Below are positions 13,085 through 21,224 of a stretch of DNA of 46,853 bases, piece after piece. The translations under genes were made by a program, and so were the position numbers. Source of the DNA: a virus; the IMG/VR virus record IMGVR_UViG_3300032954_000028, positions 1 to 46,853 of that record, one strand, 5' to 3'. The first letter of the stretch is position 1. Each line of letters starts with the position of its first letter. The notes beneath the pieces were generated by a model. The model was not told the DNA's origin. It worked only from the letters and a program-made list of their open reading frames with translations, and ran no database searches.

Positions 13085-14563
13085 ATGGTCATGGCCGGCC
13101 CTGGCGGGGGCCCTCCGGGGCGTTCCGCCGGGGCCGGGCGTGCCGCGCCGTCCGCGTCTGCGCCGTCCGGGCCGGCGGTGATCACCGGGCTCGCCACCGA
13201 CGCCACGACCGGCGGCCATTTCACGGACCAGTACGGCAGCCCGCGGCTGTGGGTCGCCACGGAGACGTGGGGCCTGCCGGTCAACGCCGGGAACTGGTCC
13301 AGCCCCGGCTACCAGCATGATTACGACACGTTCTTCGCTGACCGCGCCGGGCAGGGGTTCACCGTCACGATGACCGACCCGGTGTGGGCCGAGCCGCAGG
13401 CCACCGCCTACTCCGGCAACGACTGGGACGGCACCACCCCGCTCGCCGGCGGATCCACCAACCCGTCCTCGGCTGCGCTGAACTCCGCGTTCTGGACGCG
13501 GATCGACTACATGTTCTCCTCGGCCGCAGCGCAGGGCATCACGATCGGGATGGTGCTGTACAACGGCGACGGGGTGGGAAACGGCGGCACCCTCCAGAAC
13601 ACGTGGACGACCACGCAGTGGACCGACTGGGCTACGAAAGTCGGGGCCCGGTACAAGAACACGCAGAACCTGGTCTGGCTGGTCGGCAACGACGCGTTCT
13701 CCCCCGGCTCGGACTCGCAGTGGGACGCGATCCAGGCCGGCCTTGCTGCCGCCGGGGATTCGCACCTGATCGCAGCCTGGTACAACGCCGAGTGCACCAG
13801 CCGGTACGTCACCGACACGAATACGGCTGAGCCGTGGGGCGTGTCCCATTCGGCGTTCAACTTCTGCTACACCTACAACGCCGGCTACTGGATCGCCGAG
13901 TACGCCTACCTCGAAGTCGCGGACGAGGGGGCTTCGTCGCTGCTCCCCGTCGTCTGGGGGGACGGGTTCTTCTACCCCGGGTCTCCCGGCGCCTATTTCG
14001 CCACCTATGACCGGGCGATGCGGCAGGAGTGGTGGTGGTGGCTGGCGTCCGGCGGCCGGGGGATCCTCGGCGAGGCGGAGAACGTGTACCCGTGGACCTC
14101 CTCGTCGGCCGCCGCGGTGACGGGGGACTGGTTTTTCGCGAACAACGCGGCGAACATCGTCGCGGCGTTCACGGGGCTGGCCGGCTGGCACCTGCTGGTC
14201 CCGGACACGTCTAACGCGCTGGTGACCGGCGGGCGGGGCACCCGGGTGTCCGGGTTCGCGTCGGGCGGGTCCGGCGGGCAGTACGAGGAGTCGTTCGTCA
14301 ACTCTTACGTGGCCGCGTCCCGCACCCCGGACAGCGGGTCCGGGTCGCACCTGGCGGTGCTGTACCTGCCGAACCACACGACGATCACGATCGACCAGGC
14401 GAAGATGGCCGCGGGTTATACGGCTACCTGGGTTGATCCCGTGTCCGGTGCCACGTCGGCGGCGACCGCCGGAGGGACACCCCCGTCGGTGACGTACAAC
14501 TCGACCGCCAAGGGCGCCAATTCCGAGGGTGACCCCGACTGGGTGCTCGTCCTCCAGGGGTGA
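13085..14563 (+). CDS. apiosidase-like glycoside hydrolase (DUF4038 plus collagen-binding-like C-terminus)
   Basis: The 492-residue protein has a Gly/Pro/Ala linker (about 1-30), then a TIM-barrel region of the DUF4038/apiosidase-like type: FTDQYGSPRLWVATETWGL, YDTFFADRAGQGFTVTM, LVWLVGNDAFSP and AMRQEWWWWLASGGRGILGE. The C-terminus (VDPVSGATSAAT ... DWVLVLQG) matches the putative collagen-binding domain that normally follows it. It is not secreted by a signal peptide, so in a phage it is best read as a virion-borne depolymerase acting on a plant or bacterial polysaccharide. Start ATG 13085 or 13091. Confidence 0.78.
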   Translation: MVMAGPGGGPPGRSAGAGRAAPSASAPSGPAVITGLATDATTGGHFTDQYGSPRLWVATETWGLPVNAGNWSSPGYQHDYDTFFADRAGQGFTVTMTDPVWAEPQATAYSGNDWDGTTPLAGGSTNPSSAALNSAFWTRIDYMFSSAAAQGITIGMVLYNGDGVGNGGTLQNTWTTTQWTDWATKVGARYKNTQNLVWLVGNDAFSPGSDSQWDAIQAGLAAAGDSHLIAAWYNAECTSRYVTDTNTAEPWGVSHSAFNFCYTYNAGYWIAEYAYLEVADEGASSLLPVVWGDGFFYPGSPGAYFATYDRAMRQEWWWWLASGGRGILGEAENVYPWTSSSAAAVTGDWFFANNAANIVAAFTGLAGWHLLVPDTSNALVTGGRGTRVSGFASGGSGGQYEESFVNSYVAASRTPDSGSGSHLAVLYLPNHTTITIDQAKMAAGYTATWVDPVSGATSAATAGGTPPSVTYNSTAKGANSEGDPDWVLVLQG

Positions 14564-14570
14564 TGGGGTC

Positions 14571-15488
14571 ATGAGCTGGTCTTGGCTCCAGTCCGCCAGC
14601 GCCCAGGGCGGCAGCGGCCTCACCGTCACGTTCACCACCGCTAATGCCAGTTCCGGTACGAAGCTGATCGCGGCTGTCGCGGGTGACAACAGTTCCGCGA
14701 CGACGGTCAGCAGCGTCAAGGACGCTGCCGGGAACGCGATGACGAGTCTCGGCAGCCTGACCTTGGGTGACGGCACCGGCAGCGTGACGCTGCTGGCGAT
14801 GGACACCCCGGCGGCGGATGTCGGCATCAAGCCGACGTTCACGCTCACCATGACGGTCGGCGGGGGCAGCGCCGCCATGGTGGTCCAGGAAGTGTCCGGG
14901 CTGCTGGCGGGGAACACGTCCGCGATGATCGACGGGACCGCGGGGACGGCGACGGGGAGCGCGTCGGGGACCACGACGAACCCGACGTACGCGAGCAGCA
15001 CGTCGAACGAGTACCTGGTCGTGCTGTACGGCGACGCCGGTAACAGCGTCACGTACACGGCACCGTCGTCGCCGTGGACCGGCGACCCGAACGGCATCAA
15101 CACCAGCTTCAACAACGACATCGAGATCGCCTACCGGAACTCCACGGGCGGCTCCGAGACCGGCCAGTACTCGATCAACGGGGGCGTCCAGTGGGGCGTC
15201 CTGATGGTCGCGTTCAAGCTCGCCGGCGGCGCCCCGACGTCGGGGCCGCCGTTTTACCCGGCGGACAAGGCGAAGGGCCAGCCGGGCCGTCAGCCTGGCG
15301 GGGGAGTGTTCGGCGGGTACGGGCCGGGGGATACGTCTTACGGTTCCGGTCATGTCATGTGGAACGCGGGCGGTCTCGTCCGGAACCCGCCTACGAGCGG
15401 ACCGGTACTGCCCGCGCGTCCCCTGCCGAACCGCCCGGCGATCATCCCGGTCAACTCGGGCTGGAGAAACGCGGGTCACAGCAGGTGA
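14571..15488 (+). CDS. beta-sandwich virion protein with Pro/Arg tail (305 aa)
   Basis: ATG 14571 follows a GGGGTGATGGGG stretch. Residues 1 to about 220 are strand-rich (LTVTFTTANASSGTKLIAAV, ATTVSSVKDAAGNAMT) and end in VLMVAFKLAGG. The tail has GPPFYPADKAKGQPGRQPGG, then VMWNAGGLVRNPPTSGP, the same motif that opens the repeat array of the 15764 gene. The N-terminal domain looks paralogous to those of 15764 and 19104. It probably forms part of a surface fibre. Its stop overlaps the next start. Confidence 0.72.
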   Translation: MSWSWLQSASAQGGSGLTVTFTTANASSGTKLIAAVAGDNSSATTVSSVKDAAGNAMTSLGSLTLGDGTGSVTLLAMDTPAADVGIKPTFTLTMTVGGGSAAMVVQEVSGLLAGNTSAMIDGTAGTATGSASGTTTNPTYASSTSNEYLVVLYGDAGNSVTYTAPSSPWTGDPNGINTSFNNDIEIAYRNSTGGSETGQYSINGGVQWGVLMVAFKLAGGAPTSGPPFYPADKAKGQPGRQPGGGVFGGYGPGDTSYGSGHVMWNAGGLVRNPPTSGPVLPARPLPNRPAIIPVNSGWRNAGHSR

Positions 15489-15751
15489 GCGGGGGTGCTG
15501 TCGTGCACGGCGCTTCTTTCCCGCGTCCCCGCGCGAACGTCCCCCAGCCGCTGCGGGGCCGGTGCGGGAGCACGAGCGCTCCCGCCTGCCGCCCTGTGCG
15601 CCGCCGGGTGGTGAGGCCGCCTGCGCGGTGCCAGGTGCACGCCAGGCGCCGCCCCGCAGCCCGGGTCCGCGCCTGCGGTCGCGCTACGGCGGGCTGCCGG
15701 CGCGCGACCGGCCGCGAACCTGACCTGGAGGAAGATTTACCACGGCCTTAG
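15485..15751 (+). CDS. small Arg/Pro-rich protein resembling one repeat unit (88 aa)
   Basis: GTG 15485 overlaps the previous TGA. The peptide has ASFPRPRANVPQPLRGRCGS and then PVRRRVVRPPARCQVH, a degenerate version of the F..A..P.RAR.P..PRGR..S.PG.PVRNP unit in the next gene, with added Cys. GC at third codon positions is high, as in real genes here. It may be a decayed or captured repeat fragment. Confidence 0.45.
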   Translation: MSGGAVVHGASFPRPRANVPQPLRGRCGSTSAPACRPVRRRVVRPPARCQVHARRRPAARVRACGRATAGCRRATGREPDLEEDLPRP

Positions 15752-15766
15752 GGCACGGCCGTAATG
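15727..15766 (+). promoter_or_regulatory. ribosome site split from its ATG by a hairpin
   Basis: GGAGGAAG (15727-15734) is 29 nt from ATG 15764, too far to act directly. Between them ACGGCC (15742-15747) and GGCCGT (15757-15762) form a 6-bp hairpin. If folded, the effective spacing becomes about 8 nt. An in-frame TAG at 15750-15752 rules out an upstream start in this frame. Confidence 0.5.
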
Positions 15767-18700
15767 GCCGCCATCACCCATGCCGCGACCGCGACGTGGA
15801 CCACCACGGCCGGGAACAAGACCAACACGGCCACGCCCGCGCTCGGCGACCTGATCGTCGTCGTCGCCCCCGCCACCGGGGTGGCGACCTCTAACGTCAC
15901 CGACAACAACGCCGACGGGCTCGGCACCTACACCAAGATCGGGTCGAGTTTCACCGGGTTCTCCACGGCCGGCGACCTGTCCATCTGGGTCCGCAATGCC
16001 CGGATCGGGTCCGCGACCAGCACCGTCTTCACCGCCACCCAGACCAGTTCGACCGGCGGCGGCCTCGACGTCTTCCGCGTCAGCGGCATGTACCGGACCG
16101 GCGCGGGCGCCGTCCGCAGCAGCGGCGGCCAGTCCAGCGGCACATCAAGCACCACCCCCGCCCCGGTGCTGAGCAACACCCCGCTGACCGGCAACCCGAT
16201 CATCACCGCGGTCTGCAACGGCACCAGCCCCGCCGGGGTCACCGGCCCGTCCACGTACACCGCCCCGACCAACCTGGGCTATGCCACCCCGACCACGGGG
16301 CTGGACACCGCGTTCATCAACTCCGGTATCACGAACGCGACGATCACCTGGGGATCCACCTCCGCCAGCGCGTTCGCCAGCATCGCGATCGAACTGGACG
16401 CGTCCGTCCCCGCCGGGCCCGTGTTCGAGCAGGCGGACACCCCGATCCAGGCGAGGATCCCGCCGAAACCCCGCCTCGCCGGCCCGTGGATGGGCTGGGA
16501 CCCGCAGCCGGGGAACGCGGACACCTCCTTCGCCACCGGGCAGATCCAGTGGAACGCCGGCGGCCCGGTCCAGAACCCGCCCACGTCCGGGCCGCCGCTG
16601 GGCTGGTCATCCCCCGCCGGAGTCCGGGCCGTCTACGTCCGGGCCGGCGTGGCGATGGCCACGCAGATCCCGCTAGCGCCGGCCGTGCCGCCACCTGCCC
16701 CGGCGCCGTTCTACCCGTTCACCCAGGCCGTCCGGGCGAAGTACCTGCCGCACGCCCCCATCGCCGGCACGATCAGCGACGCCCGCAATGTCTCGCTTCC
16801 AGGGCCGGTCAACGGGGCCGGGTTCGGCAACGGCCTCGGCAGTACCGGCGCCCCGGTCCGCAACCCCGCCCAGGGGCCGTCGTTCCGGCCGTTCACCCAG
16901 CCCGCCCAGGCACGCCTGCCCCAGCCTCTCCTGCGGGGCCGGACCACCTCCTCGCCCGGAGGCCCGGTCCGGAACCCGGCCCGCGGACCCGCTGTCTACC
17001 CGGCCCTGGGGCCGGCCGCGGCGAAACGGCCCCTGCTGCCCCGCGCCGCCAAGGGCACCGTCTCGTGGCGTCCCGGCGGGCCGGTCCGCAACCCGCAGCC
17101 CGGCACCGCGTTCACGCCGGCCGTGCAGCCCGTCCGCGCACGCCTGCCGCTCCTGCCGCTGCTCCGCGGCCGTATCGCTTCCAGCCCGGGCATCCCCGTC
17201 CCGGCACCTGCCGGTCCCGCCCTGTTCCGCCAGGCCACGTCACCCGCGCGGGCGCGCATCACGCCGCCACCCCGGGGACGCGTCACCGGCAGCCCCGGGA
17301 GCCCGGTCCGCAACCCGAACGTCGTAGCCGTCTACGGCTCCGTCCCGGGCCCGGTCCGCGCCGCCCTGCCCGTCGTCCAGCGCGGGCGCACCCGTGTCAT
17401 CCCGCAGGGCGTCCCGGTCAGGCCGGCCCCCGCGGGCCCCCAGTTCTTCCCGGCGGACCGGGCGCTCCGGGCACGCCTCCCGCAGCAGCCGCCGCGCGGA
17501 CGTGTCGCGTCGAACCCCGGGAGTCCGGTCCGCAACCCGCAGCCCGGCCCTGCCTTCCGGCAGGCCGCATCGCCTGCGCGTATCAGGCCGTCCCTCCCGC
17601 CGCGCGGGCGGGCCGCCTCGAACCCGGGCGGCCCGGTCGTCAACCCGGTCTTCGGGACCGGTCCCGTGTTCTTCCCGTTCCGGCAGGCCGTCCGGGCAAA
17701 GGCCGCCACCCCGTTCCCGTACGGCCGCGCGGCGGCCATGGTCGCGCTGCCCGCGCCGCCGCATGTCGCGCCGTTCACCCCGCGCCGCGACCCGGCCCGT
17801 ATCCGGCCGCAACTCCCGCCGAGGGGACGCACGGCGGGCAACCCCGGCGGCCCGGTCCGCAACCCGCAGCCGGTCACCGCCGGGCCGCCGTTCCGGCAGG
17901 CCACCTCCCCCGCCCGGATCCGGCCCGCTCTCCCGCCCCGCGGGCGCACGGCCGGGAACCCGGGCGGCCCTCTGCCGCCTCCGCCGCCGCAGCCCGGAGT
18001 CTCATCCGGGCAGCCCGCAGGCATCCGGGTCATCTACCTGTACGCCGGCCGCGCCCGCAGCACCCCGCCCGGGGTGGTCCGGAACCCGTCACCGCCGACC
18101 GCCGGGCCGGTCATCCCGCCGCGCGGCCAGCCGGCCCGCGCGAAGATCCCGCCGCAGCCCCCGTTCGGGCGTGCCGCCACGATGGTGGCACTGCCGGTAC
18201 CGTCGTCACCGTCTCAAGGCCCCGTTTTCCGGCAGGCCGCCCAGCCGGCCCGCATCCGGCCCTCGCTGCCGCCGCGGGGCAGGGCAGCCGGCAATGCGGG
18301 CGGCCCGGTCCGCAACGCGCCGCCGCCCACGCCGGCGCCGTTCACGCCGGCCGTGCAGGCGGTCCGGGCGAAGATCCCGCCGCAGCCCCCGTTCGGCCGA
18401 GCGGCCACGATGGTCGCCCTGCCCGCCCCGTCTGCCCCCTCCCAGGGGCCGGCGTTCCGCCAGGCCACTGCCCCCGCGCAGGCACGCAGGCCGCTGCCCC
18501 CGCGCGGCCGGATCGCGTCCAGCCCCGGCGGGCCGGTCCGCAACCCGCAGCACGGCACCGCGTTCCCGGCGTGGCCCGCCCCGGCCCAGGCGCGGTTCCC
18601 GCTTCCCCCCAAGGGCAGGGTCGCTTCCAGTCCTGGCGGCCCGCTGCGGAACCCGCCCCCGCTCGGGCCTGCCATCGCCCAGCGCGGCCAGCCCGTCCAG

Positions 18701-19090
18701 GCGCGGCGCCCCCTGCCGCCCAGGGGTCGTACCGGGTCGAACCCGGGCATCCCGGTCCCGCCCCCGTCTCCCGGGCCGGTCTTCACCCCGCGCCGCGACC
18801 CCGCCCGTATCCGGCCGTCGCTGCCCCCCAGGGGCCGGGTCGCGTCCAGCCCCGGCGGGCCCGTCCGCAACCCCCGCCCGGGGCCCGTGTTCCGGCAGGC
18901 CGTCCGGCCCATCCGGGCACCCATCCCGCAGAACGCCCCCCGGGGCCGGGCCGCCTCGAACCCGGGCGGCCCGGTCGAGAACATCCCCCAGGCCACCGCC
19001 CTGTACCGGCTCGGCTCACCGTACTTCCAGTGGGAAACAGGAACCCCTGTCTTCGCGTGGGACACAGGCGTCCCCGAAACCAGCGGCTGA
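15764..19090 (+). CDS. giant repeat-containing virion protein (1108 aa)
   Basis: Residues 1 to about 215 form a strand-rich domain (ALGDLIVVVAPATGVATSNV ... SASAFASIAIELDA) paralogous to those of 14571 and 19104. The rest is about 22 units of roughly 36 residues with the pattern GP.F..A..P.RARLP..PRGR..S.PGGPVRNP.P, rich in Pro, Arg and Gly and almost free of acidic residues and Cys. The last 30 residues differ (YRLGSPYFQWETGTPVFAWD). The start is fixed by an in-frame TAG upstream. The repeats may form an extended polyproline-like, strongly basic stalk or bind nucleic acid or anionic polymer; this is inference. Two other long frames over the same DNA are composition artefacts. Confidence 0.75.
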   Translation: MAAITHAATATWTTTAGNKTNTATPALGDLIVVVAPATGVATSNVTDNNADGLGTYTKIGSSFTGFSTAGDLSIWVRNARIGSATSTVFTATQTSSTGGGLDVFRVSGMYRTGAGAVRSSGGQSSGTSSTTPAPVLSNTPLTGNPIITAVCNGTSPAGVTGPSTYTAPTNLGYATPTTGLDTAFINSGITNATITWGSTSASAFASIAIELDASVPAGPVFEQADTPIQARIPPKPRLAGPWMGWDPQPGNADTSFATGQIQWNAGGPVQNPPTSGPPLGWSSPAGVRAVYVRAGVAMATQIPLAPAVPPPAPAPFYPFTQAVRAKYLPHAPIAGTISDARNVSLPGPVNGAGFGNGLGSTGAPVRNPAQGPSFRPFTQPAQARLPQPLLRGRTTSSPGGPVRNPARGPAVYPALGPAAAKRPLLPRAAKGTVSWRPGGPVRNPQPGTAFTPAVQPVRARLPLLPLLRGRIASSPGIPVPAPAGPALFRQATSPARARITPPPRGRVTGSPGSPVRNPNVVAVYGSVPGPVRAALPVVQRGRTRVIPQGVPVRPAPAGPQFFPADRALRARLPQQPPRGRVASNPGSPVRNPQPGPAFRQAASPARIRPSLPPRGRAASNPGGPVVNPVFGTGPVFFPFRQAVRAKAATPFPYGRAAAMVALPAPPHVAPFTPRRDPARIRPQLPPRGRTAGNPGGPVRNPQPVTAGPPFRQATSPARIRPALPPRGRTAGNPGGPLPPPPPQPGVSSGQPAGIRVIYLYAGRARSTPPGVVRNPSPPTAGPVIPPRGQPARAKIPPQPPFGRAATMVALPVPSSPSQGPVFRQAAQPARIRPSLPPRGRAAGNAGGPVRNAPPPTPAPFTPAVQAVRAKIPPQPPFGRAATMVALPAPSAPSQGPAFRQATAPAQARRPLPPRGRIASSPGGPVRNPQHGTAFPAWPAPAQARFPLPPKGRVASSPGGPLRNPPPLGPAIAQRGQPVQARRPLPPRGRTGSNPGIPVPPPSPGPVFTPRRDPARIRPSLPPRGRVASSPGGPVRNPRPGPVFRQAVRPIRAPIPQNAPRGRAASNPGGPVENIPQATALYRLGSPYFQWETGTPVFAWDTGVPETSG
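16411..18992 (+). repeat. about 22 degenerate coding repeats of ~108 nt
   Basis: Coding repeat array of the 15764 gene. Typical units are 36-39 codons. Some are near-identical in protein: PPQPPFGRAATMVALP occurs twice, and PARIRPSLPPRGR three times. Units 1-3 and 14 are longer or irregular. The degeneracy suggests old duplication with later unit exchange. Confidence 0.8.
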
Positions 19091-19103
19091 GGAGACGCCC
19101 CCG

Positions 19104-19904
19104 GTGAGCAACCCGGTCATTACCCAGACCGCCCCGCAGTGGTCCGCCGCCGGCGCCAGCGTCAAATCCCTGGCCATCCAGCCGCTCAACGCCGGGGACC
19201 TGCTCGTCCTCGCGTACATCGCCAACGGCGGCCCGGCCACGGCGGTCTCCGGGGGCGGCGCCGGGACCTGGCAGTGCGCGTCGTCGTACTACGACACGGC
19301 CGGCTCCGCCTACGCCGGCATCTGGTGGGCGGTCGTGACCAATCCTGTAGGCGCGACCGGAGTCGGCACCCCGACCGTCACCGTCACCGTCACCGACGCC
19401 GGACTGGGCACCAATTCCGGGAAGATCTGGGTCCGGGAATTCATGGCCATCGGGGCGAACTGGCTGATGACGGCGGCCAGCCCCATAGCGGGCTCGTCCG
19501 GGTCCGGGCCGCGGGGCACCGGGACGTTCACCCTCGCCTACCCGTCGCTGACCCCGCCAGCGGCCGGGAACGCGCTGTACGCCGGAGCGGCCTGGTCCTA
19601 CTTCGGGAACATCACCCAGGGAAGCGACACGGGGTTCTTCTGGGCGCACCCGGGAGCGGACGGCCCCGAGATGATCGCCTACAACCCCGCGGTCAACACT
19701 GCCGTGGCCCCCACGGTCACCTCTACGAGCAACTTCTCCTACACCACGATCGCGGCGATGTTCACCGCAGGCGGCGGCACCGTCACCACCCCGGTATATG
19801 CCGGGACGGCCACGCCGCTGGGCGGCGGATCCGGCACGTGGGTCAACCCGGCTGACGCAGCCGGCCCCCCGTCCGGGTCGTTCGCCACCTGGACCTCACC
19901 GTGA
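19104..19904 (+). CDS. beta-sandwich virion protein (266 aa)
   Basis: GTG 19104 follows GAGGAGA. The product begins VITQTAPQWSAAGASVKSLA, then NAGDLLVLAYIAN, the same N-terminal fold pattern as the 14571 and 15764 proteins (GDL.V..), with aromatic strands further on (YAGAAWSYFGN, FFWAHPGADGP). The C-terminus is Gly/Thr/Pro-rich. It overlaps the next gene by a GTGA. Likely a fibre or head-decoration component. Confidence 0.7.
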   Translation: MSNPVITQTAPQWSAAGASVKSLAIQPLNAGDLLVLAYIANGGPATAVSGGGAGTWQCASSYYDTAGSAYAGIWWAVVTNPVGATGVGTPTVTVTVTDAGLGTNSGKIWVREFMAIGANWLMTAASPIAGSSGSGPRGTGTFTLAYPSLTPPAAGNALYAGAAWSYFGNITQGSDTGFFWAHPGADGPEMIAYNPAVNTAVAPTVTSTSNFSYTTIAAMFTAGGGTVTTPVYAGTATPLGGGSGTWVNPADAAGPPSGSFATWTSP

Positions 19905-21211
19905 CTTCCGGCCCCCCGGTCTACCCCCAGCCCGGACCGGCAGCCGCCCGGCTGCTTCCCCGCGCAGGCGGGAGAGCCGGGGCAGGAAACCCGGGCGGGC
20001 CGTCCGGCGGCGGCGGATGGCATTCCTCCGCCGGGATCTACTACCCCCAGCAGACCTCCGCCGCATCGGGGAACCTCGGCCCGTTCCCCGACGTCAACGC
20101 CCCCGCCGTCTACGGCACGGTCCTCGTGTCGAACGACGTGTGGAACCCCATCGCCGGCTGGCAGCAGACCACCTACGCGGCCAGCTTCGAGAACTTCATC
20201 ACCATCTCGGACATCCCCGCCGGGAACGGGCCCGTCGTGTCCTACCCGTCCGCCGGGATCAACCCGATGAACGACCCGGTGAACCACGCCCTCCCCCTGT
20301 ACATCAAGAACCTGACCGGCTGGACCTCGACGTTCAACGAGATCCAGCCGCGCACCACCGGGATCGCCTCCGAAGCCGGCTACGACAACTGGTACAACAA
20401 CTACGCCAACGAGGTCATGTTCCAGGTCGACATGGTGGACCCGTCCGCGCTCCGCGGCGGGTTCCCGACGATCGACCAGGCCACGTTCGGCGGCACCGGA
20501 GGCGTCCCCGCCCACCTGTGGAACCTGACCGTCTCCGGCACCGAGATCATCTGGCAGCTCGCCGACAGCGGCGTCATCAACACCCCCACCAGCGTCAACG
20601 GCGGCATCCAGTCCGGCACCGTGGACGTCCGCGCGATGATCAACTGGCTCGCCGACCGCGGGTACCTGAAGTTCGACCTGTTCACCACGACATCGACCGC
20701 GGCAGGGTTCGGGTGGGAGATCTGCTCCACCAACGGGCAGCCGGCGCTGTACCGGATGAACGGGCTGTCCTTCGATTTCGCTTATTCCCCGATGGCGACG
20801 TCGCCCGGCCTGGAACTGTCCGGGTTCGCCACGCCGGCGCTAGGAGCGCAGGACACGGTGAACTCCGTCACCGTGTCCGTGACGGAATACCAGTCGGACC
20901 TGGGCGCGCAGCCGTGCACGATCCAGCTGTGGGACTTCTCCGGCGCCGGGACGCAGGTCGGCCCGACGAAGATCGGCGCCCGGTCCACGTCCAATGCGAA
21001 TGTCTCCCAGGTCACGTTCTACGGCGGCGTCACCCCCGCGACCCTGCCCGCCCTCCGGGTCCGGGTGTACGGCAACGCCGCCACGACGCTGGCCGAGAAC
21101 GTCGGCGGCGTCGCCCTGACCGTCAACTACACCCTGGGCACCGCACCGCAACCGCCCCTCGCGCCCGCGATAGTCAACCGGGTCGCCGCGGTCCCGGCCC
21201 GCATCGGCTGA
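19901..21211 (+). CDS. putative GH12-like beta-jelly-roll protein with repeat-type N-terminus (436 aa)
   Basis: GTG 19901 overlaps the upstream stop. Residues 1-35 are one more Pro/Arg/Gly unit (VYPQPGPAAARLLPR, GNPGGPSGGGG). Then comes a strand-rich domain with YDNWYNNYANEVMFQVDMVD, a pattern like the NEVMIQ segment of GH12 endoglucanases, and LTVSGTEIIWQLAD. The C-terminal 150 residues form another beta domain (NSVTVSVTEYQSDL, LTVNYTLG). GH12 membership is tentative. A polysaccharide-binding or -cleaving virion protein fits the neighbouring apiosidase-like enzyme. Confidence 0.62.
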   Translation: MTSGPPVYPQPGPAAARLLPRAGGRAGAGNPGGPSGGGGWHSSAGIYYPQQTSAASGNLGPFPDVNAPAVYGTVLVSNDVWNPIAGWQQTTYAASFENFITISDIPAGNGPVVSYPSAGINPMNDPVNHALPLYIKNLTGWTSTFNEIQPRTTGIASEAGYDNWYNNYANEVMFQVDMVDPSALRGGFPTIDQATFGGTGGVPAHLWNLTVSGTEIIWQLADSGVINTPTSVNGGIQSGTVDVRAMINWLADRGYLKFDLFTTTSTAAGFGWEICSTNGQPALYRMNGLSFDFAYSPMATSPGLELSGFATPALGAQDTVNSVTVSVTEYQSDLGAQPCTIQLWDFSGAGTQVGPTKIGARSTSNANVSQVTFYGGVTPATLPALRVRVYGNAATTLAENVGGVALTVNYTLGTAPQPPLAPAIVNRVAAVPARIG

Positions 21212-21224
21212 CAAGGAAGCCTGC

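Noticed and set aside
16486-19107. Very long second and third open frames over the repeat gene (873 and 836 codons)
   Set aside because: They are Arg/Pro/Gly-rich shadows caused by the scarcity of T in the repeat DNA. Only the 15764 frame has a coherent beginning, and only the part after 19104 of the third frame is a real gene.
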